A DNA stretch of 58,359 nucleotides from Candidatus Dactylopiibacterium sp. (GTDB taxonomy: Bacteria > Pseudomonadota > Gammaproteobacteria > Burkholderiales > Rhodocyclaceae): the NCBI GenBank assembly GCA_031119555.1, contig JAVHXQ010000020.1:1-58359 (forward strand). The letters run 5' to 3'. The translations under genes and the position numbers were made by a program. Shown in pieces: positions 7,946-19,255 of this stretch (position 1 is its first letter; each line of letters opens with the position of its first letter). The notes beneath the pieces were generated by a model. That model was given only the letters and a program-made list of their open reading frames with translations. It was not told the DNA's origin and did no database searches.

Positions 7946-9337
7946 TCAAACGATTCCGGTCATGTAGAAAACGCCGATCACGAACAGCACCGCAGCACTC
8001 TTGATCAGCGTGATGGCAAAGATGCCGCCGTATGCCTGGCGGTGGCTCAGGCCCGTGATCGCCAGCAGCGTGATGACGGCGCCGTTGTGCGGCAGGGTAT
8101 CCATGCCTCCCGATGCCATGGAGGCAACCCGGTGCAGCACTTCGAGCGGGATGTTCGCGGCATGCGCGGCGGCCACGAAACTGTCGGACATCGCCGCCAG
8201 CGCGATGCTCATCCCGCCCGAGGCGGAGCCGGTGATCCCCGCAAGCGCGGTGACGCTGATGGCTTCGTTGAGCAGCGGGTCCGGTATGGCCGCCAGCCCG
8301 CCGGCGAGCACGAGAAACCCCGGCAGGGCCGCGATCACGGCGCCAAAGCCATATTCCGACGCGGTGTTCATCGCGGCCAGGATCGCGCCGCCCACCGCCG
8401 TGCGGCTGCCTTCGGCGAGGTGGTCGCGGATGCTGCGGAAACCGGCGATCACGACCAGCAGGATGCCGGCGATCAGCGCCGCCTCGACGGCCCAGATGGC
8501 GGTGATCTTGCCGACTTCGGTGAGCACCGGCTTCGCCAGCCCGGGCAGGGCCAGTTCGTGCGTGGCGCCATACCAGCGCGGAATCCAGTGCGTGAAGAGC
8601 AGGTTCAGCACGCCCACCACAATCAGCGGAGAGATCGCCAGCAGCGGATTCGGCAGATTGATGCCGTCGGGGGTCTCCGGCTCGTTCAGCAGGTCCGTGC
8701 CATAGCCCTCCTCTCGCGACTGCGCGGCGCGACGCTGGCGTTCGAGATAGACCAGGCCCACGCAGATGATGAACAGCGACCCCGTCAGCCCCAGCCAGGG
8801 CGCGGCCCACGCGTTGGTGCCGAAGAAGCTGGTGGGAATGATGTTCTGGATCTGTGGCGTGCCGGGCAGCGCATCCATCGTGAACGAGAACGCCCCCAGC
8901 GCCACGGTGGCCGGAATCAGCCGCTTCGGAATGTCGCTCTGGCGGAACAGCTCGGCCGCGAAGGGATAGACGGCGAAGGCCACCACGAACAGCGAGACGC
9001 CGCCGTAGGTGAGCAAGGCGCAGACCAGCACGATGACCGGAATGGCATGGCGGCGTCCCAGGAGCCGGATCGCGGCGGCGACGATGGACCGCGAGAAACC
9101 CGACAGCTCGATCAGCTTGCCGAAAACGGCACCGAGCAGGAACACCGGAAAGTAAAGCTTGACGAAGCCCACCATCTTTTCCATGAACAGGCCCGTGAAC
9201 GCGGGCGCGACCGCGCCGGGGTCGGTCAGGAACACCGCGCCCAGCGCGGCGATGGGGGCGAAGAGGATAACGCTGTATCCCCGATAGGCGGCCAGCATCA
9301 ACAACGCCAGCGCGGCCAGGGCAATCAATGCGCTCAT
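7946..9337 (-). CDS. GntP-family permease, probable 3-hydroxybutyrate transporter
   Basis: A 463-residue inner-membrane transporter with 12 or more hydrophobic segments and a soluble loop near residues 200-235. It resembles the GntP family (gluconate:H+ symporter-like), with conserved stretches such as GSASGGMSIALAA and SMASGGMDTLPHNGAV. GntP proteins import organic acids. The tight linkage to bdhA (10-base gap) suggests that the substrate is 3-hydroxybutyrate or a related short hydroxy acid rather than gluconate. The ATG at 9337 is preferred over GTG at 9340 because AAGGAG lies six bases before it. Confidence 0.85.
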   Translation of the reverse strand: MSALIALAALALLMLAAYRGYSVILFAPIAALGAVFLTDPGAVAPAFTGLFMEKMVGFVKLYFPVFLLGAVFGKLIELSGFSRSIVAAAIRLLGRRHAIPVIVLVCALLTYGGVSLFVVAFAVYPFAAELFRQSDIPKRLIPATVALGAFSFTMDALPGTPQIQNIIPTSFFGTNAWAAPWLGLTGSLFIICVGLVYLERQRRAAQSREEGYGTDLLNEPETPDGINLPNPLLAISPLIVVGVLNLLFTHWIPRWYGATHELALPGLAKPVLTEVGKITAIWAVEAALIAGILLVVIAGFRSIRDHLAEGSRTAVGGAILAAMNTASEYGFGAVIAALPGFLVLAGGLAAIPDPLLNEAISVTALAGITGSASGGMSIALAAMSDSFVAAAHAANIPLEVLHRVASMASGGMDTLPHNGAVITLLAITGLSHRQAYGGIFAITLIKSAAVLFVIGVFYMTGIV

Positions 9338-9729
9338 CACGACTCCTTGAAGGTCACTGCCATGACAGGCCGTGCCGGATGACGCGGAGTTCGGCGCGAC
9401 GCATCCGGCTCATGCGGATGCGGGCGGGCCTGTTTCCGGCAGCCGACGGCCTGCCGGAATCATCCCGCCCCCGCCTCCACATTCCTATTCCACGAACATG
9501 CCGTTGTGCCGACTCATCCGGGGCATGGCACCGCACGCGTTCAAGGGATGGGCATGACACAGAGCGTGCCTCGCGACGCCCGCCTCATGCGTCCCGGACA
9601 CGTGGCGGGCGCCCCCGGCCAATGACGCGAGGGACCGTCCGCCCGCAACAGGGGCGGCCCTCCACGCATGCCCTCGCACGCCGCGCAGCCCGGGCGGGTC
9701 ACGGCCTCACGCGAGGCAAGACGCCGGGC
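9338..9729. other. Intergenic region upstream of gntP with two inverted repeats
   Basis: About 390 bases with no convincing gene. It contains a 7-bp inverted repeat GCATCCG...CGGATGC (9401-9421) and a perfect 9-bp inverted repeat TTCCGGCAG...CTGCCGGAA with an 8-base spacer (9434-9459). Neither is followed by a T-run. Both sit 65-125 bases upstream of gntP and are candidate operators for the gntP-bdhA unit; no regulator is adjacent. Confidence 0.4.
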
Positions 9730-10362
9730 TCAGGACAGCAGCAGATACGCCGGAACCCCCAGCGCGAGCAGGATCAGCAAGGCGCCCGACAGGCGCTCCA
9801 GCCAGGGCAGCGCGTTCGCGAAGGCACCCAGCACGAAGCGGTTGCCGATCAGGAGGGCGACCAGCAGATCCCACAGCAGCACGGTGCAGAACATCCACAG
9901 CCCATACACGAGCTTCCAGCCCGCGCTCGCGTGCGCGCTGCCGAGCATGGCCGCGAGGCTGGCGTAGAACAGCGCGTTCTTGGGGTTCAGCACGCCCGAC
10001 AGAAACCCCATGCCGGCGGCCCGCCACCAGGCGCCCGGCGCGGCCTGACGCGAAGCGTCACCCGCCATGTGCCGCAGGCCGTGGCTGCCCGCGTGGCGAA
10101 TGAACAGCACCCCCAGATGAAGCAGGTACGCGCAGCCGGCGAGCTGCAGGGCAAGGAACGGAACGCTGCCGGGCCGCAGCACCGTGGTGCCGGCGAAGGC
10201 CGCCGCGATGAACACCCCGTTGGCCAGCGCGACGCCGCAGCATGCCCCGCTGGCCACGCGCCAGCCGCTCGACAAGGAGGTGCGGGCGATCAGGAAGAAG
10301 TCGGGTCCGGGGGACAGCAGCGCGAGGAAATGCGCGGCCGCGATCATGAGAAAGGATTGCAT
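9730..10362 (-). CDS. LysE/RhtB-family amino-acid exporter
   Basis: A 210-residue membrane protein with six hydrophobic segments. The N-terminal LALLSPGPDFFLIARTSL carries the family signature SPGPD, and GVLNPKNALFY is the second conserved motif of the LysE/RhtB superfamily. These exporters remove excess amino acids or toxic analogues; the exact substrate is not visible. I take the ATG at 10362 over a GTG nine bases upstream. It is followed upstream on the same strand by an AraC regulator, a common partner for this family and its probable controller. Confidence 0.87.
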   Translation of the reverse strand: MQSFLMIAAAHFLALLSPGPDFFLIARTSLSSGWRVASGACCGVALANGVFIAAAFAGTTVLRPGSVPFLALQLAGCAYLLHLGVLFIRHAGSHGLRHMAGDASRQAAPGAWWRAAGMGFLSGVLNPKNALFYASLAAMLGSAHASAGWKLVYGLWMFCTVLLWDLLVALLIGNRFVLGAFANALPWLERLSGALLILLALGVPAYLLLS

Positions 10363-10452
10363 CCGTGACACACCGGCAAGTTCGGGGCTGCGAGTGTGGC
10401 CGGCGGCGAGGGACGCCGTATTGAAGGAAATTGCGCCGCGATGGCGCGGCCT

Positions 10453-11298
10453 TCAGCCGCGGAAACGCCCGGGCGTGACCCCGGCATGCGCCTTGAAGAC
10501 CCGCTGGAAGTGCGCCTGATCCGCGAACCCCAGGCGCTGGGCGAGATCCGCCAGGGGCGCGCCGGCGCGGAGCGCCGCACGGGCGAGATTGATGCGGTGA
10601 TTGAGCTGCCATGCGTGGGGGGGCATGCCGGTGACGGCACGGAATGCCCGGATCAACTGGTAGCGGCTCAGGCCCGCGAGCTGGGCCAGATGGCTCAGGG
10701 GCGCGGCAACCGCCGGCTCGTCGCGCAGCAGCGCGAGCGCGGGGCCGATCTGCGCGGCGAGCCGCGCGGGCGTGCGCGGCGCTTCGAGGGACACGCCCTG
10801 GCGCAGATCGCAATCGCCGATGAATTCGATCAGCGCGGCTTCCTTGTCGCCGGGCTCGGCGGCGCGGAACAGCAGCGCGTTGAGCTGGCAGAAGCCGGCG
10901 TAGGCCAGGGGATCGGTCACGATGCGCACCGGCTCGTCGGCATCGAAGCCGGCACACGCGTACTCCTGCCGCACACCCTGCAGCCATGCGGCCTCGAGAT
11001 GCAGCATCTGGTAACTCCAGGCCACGCCCGGCGCCGGGTTGCAGGCATGGACGCGAGCCGCCGGCACGAACACCAGCGTGCCGGGCGTCAGCACGACAGG
11101 CCCGTCGGCCGCGCCGGTGAACACGCTGCGGCCGGCATCCACGGCACCGATGGAGAAGGCGGGATGATGGTGCGGCTTGTAGCACGCGCGGCTGTGACAG
11201 GCCCGGCGGCTTTCGGCGAAGGGCAGCGCGGGGTCGCGCCAGAACGCCGCGGGCTCCGCCGCGCGCGGCGCCGCGCCGTGCGCGTCAGCGAAGCGCAT
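10453..11298 (-). CDS. AraC-family transcriptional regulator (cupin sensor domain)
   Basis: A 281-residue regulator. The N-terminal half is an arabinose-binding-like cupin (YKPHHHPAFSIGAVDAG, then VVLTPGTLVFVPAARVHACNP). The C-terminal half is the AraC double helix-turn-helix (about 195-280, with LSHLAQLAGLSRYQLIRAFRAV and LADLAQRLGFADQAHFQRVF). Its start is taken at MRFADAHG (11298); a longer reading adds only an Arg-rich tail. It is transcribed in the same direction as the LysE exporter 90 bases downstream, so the likely role is to switch that exporter on in response to an amino acid or related ligand. Confidence 0.85.
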   Translation of the reverse strand: MRFADAHGAAPRAAEPAAFWRDPALPFAESRRACHSRACYKPHHHPAFSIGAVDAGRSVFTGAADGPVVLTPGTLVFVPAARVHACNPAPGVAWSYQMLHLEAAWLQGVRQEYACAGFDADEPVRIVTDPLAYAGFCQLNALLFRAAEPGDKEAALIEFIGDCDLRQGVSLEAPRTPARLAAQIGPALALLRDEPAVAAPLSHLAQLAGLSRYQLIRAFRAVTGMPPHAWQLNHRINLARAALRAGAPLADLAQRLGFADQAHFQRVFKAHAGVTPGRFRG

Positions 11299-11481
11299 CG
11301 GTCTTCTCGCGCAGGCCTTGCGGAGCGAACGCCTCGCGGCCCGGGCACGCCGGCATCGCACCGCCGGGCGTGCCCGGCGCACCGCGCGGGCAGCCCGAAA
11401 CGCCTGGCCGTGCCCGTCGCGCGCCCCCGCGCGCCGGACCCCGAAGCGCGCCCTCCCGCCGGCGCCGGGCGCTGCGCATCC

Positions 11482-11796
11482 TCAATGGAAAAATTCCTCG
11501 AGGCGCTCGAACACGCGGTGGTCGGCGCCATGCCGCTCCACGCGCAGCACATCCTCGAGCTTCTCGACCTGCGCGATCATCTGCGCAAGGCGGGCGTCCT
11601 CGAAGACGAGCAGCCAGATGCGGCTCTCGTCGCTGCCCGGCACCGGCATGCACAGAATGCCTTCGACGTTGAACGCGCGCCGCGCGAAGAGGCCGCAGAC
11701 GTGCGTCATGACGCCCGGGTGATTGCGCACCGCGAGTTCGAGCACGACCTTGCGCACGGTATCGGGCGCGGGCATGGCATAGGCTTCGTGTTCCAT
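11482..11796 (-). CDS. ilvN: Acetolactate synthase I small (regulatory) subunit
   Basis: A 104-residue single ACT-domain protein, the length of the enterobacterial IlvN (about 96 residues) and shorter than IlvH (about 160). Motifs: [25 protein letters not shown], with the N-HPGV ligand loop, and [11 protein letters not shown]. It binds the catalytic subunit and confers valine feedback inhibition. Its ribosome binding site GGAGG overlaps the stop of ilvB, and the genes are one base apart, so the subunits are translationally coupled. Confidence 0.93.
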   Translation of the reverse strand: MEHEAYAMPAPDTVRKVVLELAVRNHPGVMTHVCGLFARRAFNVEGILCMPVPGSDESRIWLLVFEDARLAQMIAQVEKLEDVLRVERHGADHRVFERLEEFFH

Positions 11797-11797
11797 C

Positions 11798-13462
11798 TCA
11801 ACCTCCGATCATTTCAGTGTTCGCGGCACCCGGGGGCACCATCGGGAAGACCTTCTGGCTCACGTCTATCGAGCAGTGGATCAGACACGGCCCCGTGGCC
11901 GCGAGGGCCTCGGTCAGCATGGCGCGGGGATCGTCGGCCTGGTCGAGATCGAACACCCGCATGCCGAAGCCGGCCGCGATCATCTGGAAATTGGTGTGGC
12001 GACGGTAGTCCGAGGCGAAGATGCGCTGGCCGTAGAACAGATCCTGCTGCTGGTGCACGAGCCCCAGCGACTGGTTGTTCATGAGCACGACCTTCACGTT
12101 GGCGCCCTCCTCCACGGCCGTGTCCATTTCCTGGATGTTCATCTTGAGGCTGCCGTCGCCCGAAAAGCAGACCACCGTGCGGCCGGGGCAGGCCAGCGCC
12201 GCGCCGATGGCCGCCGGCAGGCCGAACCCCATGGTGCCGAGGCCGCCCGAAGTCAGCCACTGACGCGGACGGCGCAGCGGGTAGGCCTGCGCGACCCACA
12301 TCTGATGCTGGCCCACGTCGGTGGTCACGATCGCATCGTCGTCGAGCGCGGCCGCCACCGCCCGCACCAGGCCGTAGTGACTACGGGGGTCGTCCGCGCC
12401 CGGCAAGGCCAGCGGATGCTCGCGCCTGAGCTGGGCCACGCGCGCCAGCCAGGCGCGGCGCGGGCTGGACTGCACCTGCGCGTCCAGGCGCGCGAGCACG
12501 CGACCGACGTCGCCATGCAGCGCGACGTTGGCCTGGCGGATCTTGCCGTGCTCGGCCGGATCGATGTCGACGTGGATGATCGCGGCGCGCGGACAGAACT
12601 TCTCGGCCTTGCCGATCGCGCGGTCGTCGAAGCGGGCGCCGAGCACGATCAGGAGGTCGGCCTCCTCGAGCGCGTAATTGGTGTAGCGCGCGCCGTGCAT
12701 GCCCAGCATGCCCAGCGAGAGCGGATGATCGACGGGCATCGCGCCCAGGCCCATGAGGGTCATCGTGGTGGGCAGGCCGGCGCGTTCGGCAAGCCGCGTC
12801 GCGGCGTCGGCCGCATTGCCCGCGATCACGCCACCGCCCAGGTAGAGCACGGGCCGCTCGGCGGCGTTGATGAGTGCCGCGGCGCGCGCGATCTGCAGGG
12901 CGTCGCCCTCGGGCAGCTCGTCGGGCCGGGCCACGGCGGGCAGCTCGGGCACGTCGAGCGTGGCATTGAGCACGTCCTTGGGCACATCGACCCAGACCGG
13001 GCCGGGGCGGCCGGACTCGGCGATCCGGAAAGCATCGGGAATGATGCGCAGCAGGTCTTCGACGCGGCGCACGAGCCAGTTGTGCTTGGTGATGGGAATC
13101 GACAGGCCGTAGGTATCGACCTCCTGGAACGCGTCGGTGCCGATCATGGCCGAGGGCACCTGGGCGGTGATGCAGACGACGGGCACCGAGTCGAGCTGGG
13201 CGTCGGCGATCGCGGTCACGAGATTGGTCGCGCCGGGCCCGCTCGAAGCCATGCAGACCGCCGCGCGGCCCGTGGCGCGCGCCATGCCCTGCGCGATGAA
13301 GCCCGCGCCCTGCTCGTGGCGGGCCAGCACGTGGTGGATCGCGCGGCTCTGCGAGAGGGCATCATAGAGCGGCAGCGCCGCGCCCCCCGGTATGCCCGCC
13401 ACGCGGGTCACGCCCTGCCGTTCGAGCAGGTGGATGATCAACTGTGCGCCAGTGAACTGCAT
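11798..13462 (-). CDS. ilvB: Acetolactate synthase I large (catalytic) subunit
   Basis: A 554-residue thiamine-diphosphate enzyme that joins two pyruvates to acetolactate (valine/leucine) or pyruvate and 2-oxobutyrate to acetohydroxybutyrate (isoleucine). Seen: the N-terminal pyrimidine-binding domain with catalytic Glu50 ([13 protein letters not shown]), the central FAD-fold domain, and the C-terminal diphosphate-binding [14 protein letters not shown]...NNQ motif. The proximal linker [12 protein letters not shown] matches IlvB. It sits with ilvN directly behind an attenuator and valine-rich leader peptide, so the operon should respond to charged valyl-tRNA. AGGGAG precedes the start. Confidence 0.95.
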   Translation of the reverse strand: MQFTGAQLIIHLLERQGVTRVAGIPGGAALPLYDALSQSRAIHHVLARHEQGAGFIAQGMARATGRAAVCMASSGPGATNLVTAIADAQLDSVPVVCITAQVPSAMIGTDAFQEVDTYGLSIPITKHNWLVRRVEDLLRIIPDAFRIAESGRPGPVWVDVPKDVLNATLDVPELPAVARPDELPEGDALQIARAAALINAAERPVLYLGGGVIAGNAADAATRLAERAGLPTTMTLMGLGAMPVDHPLSLGMLGMHGARYTNYALEEADLLIVLGARFDDRAIGKAEKFCPRAAIIHVDIDPAEHGKIRQANVALHGDVGRVLARLDAQVQSSPRRAWLARVAQLRREHPLALPGADDPRSHYGLVRAVAAALDDDAIVTTDVGQHQMWVAQAYPLRRPRQWLTSGGLGTMGFGLPAAIGAALACPGRTVVCFSGDGSLKMNIQEMDTAVEEGANVKVVLMNNQSLGLVHQQQDLFYGQRIFASDYRRHTNFQMIAAGFGMRVFDLDQADDPRAMLTEALAATGPCLIHCSIDVSQKVFPMVPPGAANTEMIGG

Positions 13463-13505
13463 CTTTTGACTCCCTGGATGGTTGAGCCAGCGCCGTCCGG
13501 GGATG

Positions 13506-13539
13506 AAAAAAACCCCGCCCGGCTTGCGCCGGCGGGGTT
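13506..13539 (-). terminator. Attenuator terminator of the ilvBN leader
   Basis: On the minus strand a strong hairpin (AACCCCGCC pairing with GGCGGGGTT plus an inner GGC/GCC and one bulged base, 13511-13539) is followed at once by a run of seven T. It lies 29 bases after the ivbL stop codon and 44 bases before ilvB, the position expected of the termination stem in transcription attenuation. Confidence 0.9.
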
Positions 13540-13567
13540 GAATCTCTTGAGCCTGGGCTCGTCCCCG

Positions 13568-13675
13568 TTACGGCGCGCTGCCGCCTACGCCTACTACGAC
13601 GCGTACGACTACGACCACAGCGGAAGCCGCGGTGGCAGTGGACAGGGCGCGAAGGGCGAAGGAAGCAGAGGTCAC
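13568..13675 (-). CDS. ivbL: ilvBN leader peptide, valine-rich
   Basis: A short reading frame with GTG start ends in SAVVVVVRVVVGVGGSAP before TAA. It holds nine valine codons, eight of them in the tight VVVVVRVVV block. The N-terminus MTSA and the VVVVR-VVV-G-AP pattern closely mirror the known E. coli IvbL leader peptide, whose stalled translation at valine (and leucine) codons prevents termination upstream of ilvB. The predicted peptide is 35 residues, compared with 32 in E. coli. No clear Shine-Dalgarno is visible before the GTG, so the exact start is less certain than the C-terminal part. The terminator at 13506-13539 follows directly. Confidence 0.85.
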   Translation of the reverse strand: MTSASFALRALSTATAASAVVVVVRVVVGVGGSAP

Positions 13676-13788
13676 GGAGATAACGCGGGAATACAGCCAG
13701 ACTGAAATGAGAAACGCGGCGTCATTGGAGCACGCGGCGGGCGTTCGCACAAGAGCCTGCGACCCACGCGGCGGGCGTGGGCCCGGCG
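13676..13788 (-). promoter_or_regulatory. Probable ilvBN promoter region and fadD 3' hairpin
   Basis: The short stretch between fadD and ivbL must hold the ilvBN promoter if the operon is independent. On the minus strand a TTGTGC and a TCCAAT are separated by 17 bases (about 13711-13739), a weak but correctly spaced -35/-10 pair. A 7-bp G/C hairpin at about 13763-13781 directly follows fadD and lacks a T-run. Confidence 0.35.
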
Positions 13789-15489
13789 TCACTGGGTGCG
13801 CGCGGCCTGTGCGCGGTTGCGCAGGAGCTCCTCGTCGCGCAGCGCGCGGCGCAGGATCTTGCCGACGTTGGTCTTGGGCAGCTCGTCGCGGAACTCGATC
13901 AGGCGCGGCACCTTGTAGGGCGTGAGGTAGCGCTTGCAGTGGGCGATGAGGTCCTGCTCGGTGAGGCCGGCGGCCTTCCTGACGACGAAGATCTTCACGG
14001 CCTCGCCGGAGGCGTCGCTGGGCACGCCGATGGCGGCCACCTCGGCCACGCCGGGGTGCGTGGAGACGATGTCCTCGATCTCGTTGGGATAGACGTTGAA
14101 ACCCGAGACGAGGATGGTGTCCTTCTTGCGGTCCACGATGCGCAGGAAACCGCGCTCGTCGATGATCGCCACGTCGCCCGTGCGCAGGTAGCCGTCGGGG
14201 GTCATCACGGCGGCCGTGTCGGCCGGCGCGTTCCAGTAGCCCTGCATCATCTGCGGGCCCTTCATGCACAGCTCGCCGGGCTGGCCGATCGGCACTTCCT
14301 CGCCCTGCTCGTTGCGCAGCGAGATGTCGGTGGAGGGCACGGGCTGGCCGATGCTGCCGGTGTATTCGGTCTGGTCGATGGGGTTGCAGCACACGCCGGG
14401 CGAGGCTTCGGTCAGGCCGTAGGCTTCGATCAGGACGCTGCCGGTCATGGCCTTCCAGCGCTCCACGACCGATTTCTGCAGCGACATGCCGCCCGACAGC
14501 GACAGGCGCACGCGGGAGAAGTCCAGCGTGGCGAAATCAGGCTGGTTCATGAGCGCGTTGTAAAGCGTGTTCACGCCCGAGATCACGGTCCACGGGTACT
14601 TGCGCAGCGCCTTCACGAAACCCTTCATGTCGCGCGGATTCGTGATGAGCAGGTTCTGCGCGCCGATCATGAAGAAGGTGAAGCAATTGATGGTCAGCGA
14701 AAAGATGTGATACAGCGGCAGGGCCGTGACGACGAATTCCCCGCCCCAGCGCAGGCGCGAATCGATCCACGCATGGGCCTGCAGCAGATTCGCCAGGATG
14801 TTGCCGTGGGAGAGCATGGCGCCCTTCGCCACCCCCGTGGTGCCGCCCGTGTACTGGAGGAAAGCCAGATCGTCACGCGTGATCGCGACGGCCTGCATGG
14901 GCGTGCGGCCGCCCTCCGCGAGCGCGCCCGCCAGACGTTTCGCACCCTCGATGCGCCAGGCCGGCACGAGCTTCTTGACGCGGCGCACGAGCAGATCCAC
15001 GACGCTGCCCTTGAGCGCGCCCAGCATCTCGCCCAGGCTGGTCACCACCACGTGGCGCACCTCGGTGCGCGCCAGCACGCTCTGCAGCGTATGGGCGAAG
15101 TTCTCGAGCACGACGATGGTTTCGGCGCCCGAATCCTTGAGCTGGAATTCCAGCTCGCGCGGGGTGTAGAGCGGATTGCAGTTGACCACCGTGTAGCCGG
15201 CCCGCAGGGCGCCGAACATGCACACCGGGTACTGCAGCACGTTGGGCATCATGAGCGCGACCCGGCTGCCACGCGGCAGCTTGAGCACGTTCTGGAGATA
15301 GGACGCGAACTGGGCGGACAGCCGGTCCACGTCGCGGAAGCTCAGCGAGGTGCCCATGTTGATGTAGGCCACGCGGTCGCCCCAGCGCGCGACGCCGCGC
15401 TCGAAGAAATCCGCGAGCGACGCGTAGGCGGTCAGATCGATCTCGGCGGGAACGCCCTTCGGATAGGCCTTGAGCCACACCTTTTCCAT
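13789..15489 (-). CDS. fadD: Long-chain fatty-acid--CoA ligase
   Basis: A 566-residue ANL-superfamily acyl-CoA synthetase that activates fatty acids with ATP and CoA at the inner membrane for beta-oxidation. Seen: P-loop-like YTGGTTGVAKGAMLSHGN, the core motif EAYGLTEASPGVC, the hinge region YLRTGDVAIIDERGFLRIVDRKKD, and the C-terminal GKILRRALRD lysine motif. The length and N-terminus MEKVWLKAYPKGVPAEID match proteobacterial FadD. AAGGAAG lies six bases before the chosen ATG at 15489; a longer upstream reading has no such support. No beta-oxidation partner is adjacent. Confidence 0.93.
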   Translation of the reverse strand: MEKVWLKAYPKGVPAEIDLTAYASLADFFERGVARWGDRVAYINMGTSLSFRDVDRLSAQFASYLQNVLKLPRGSRVALMMPNVLQYPVCMFGALRAGYTVVNCNPLYTPRELEFQLKDSGAETIVVLENFAHTLQSVLARTEVRHVVVTSLGEMLGALKGSVVDLLVRRVKKLVPAWRIEGAKRLAGALAEGGRTPMQAVAITRDDLAFLQYTGGTTGVAKGAMLSHGNILANLLQAHAWIDSRLRWGGEFVVTALPLYHIFSLTINCFTFFMIGAQNLLITNPRDMKGFVKALRKYPWTVISGVNTLYNALMNQPDFATLDFSRVRLSLSGGMSLQKSVVERWKAMTGSVLIEAYGLTEASPGVCCNPIDQTEYTGSIGQPVPSTDISLRNEQGEEVPIGQPGELCMKGPQMMQGYWNAPADTAAVMTPDGYLRTGDVAIIDERGFLRIVDRKKDTILVSGFNVYPNEIEDIVSTHPGVAEVAAIGVPSDASGEAVKIFVVRKAAGLTEQDLIAHCKRYLTPYKVPRLIEFRDELPKTNVGKILRRALRDEELLRNRAQAARTQ

Positions 15490-15687
15490 GCATGTCTTCC
15501 TTAACGTTTTACGGTCTGCCCCGGCGACGCCGGGCGGCAACCCTGAGGCGCGCGACAGGCCGCCAGCATACCCTGCCTGCCCGTATGGGCAGATCTCAGT
15601 CGTTCATCGCTGCGGATGGCGGCGGCGGAAACGTTGCGCGGGCGATGCACCCCTGCCCGGCCCGTCCTGGCCGCCACGGGGCCCGCT

Positions 15688-19190
<3,503 letters not shown>

Positions 19191-19255
19191 TCTGGTAGGG
19201 GAGTCTGGGCTGGCTGGACGCCGGGGCGTGCATTATCGCACCATGCCGCGTCACT

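Noticed and set aside
13568..14392. Longer minus-strand frame that ends in the valine run
   Set aside because: The upstream part is an alternate frame of fadD; only the last 36 codons fit a leader peptide before the attenuator.
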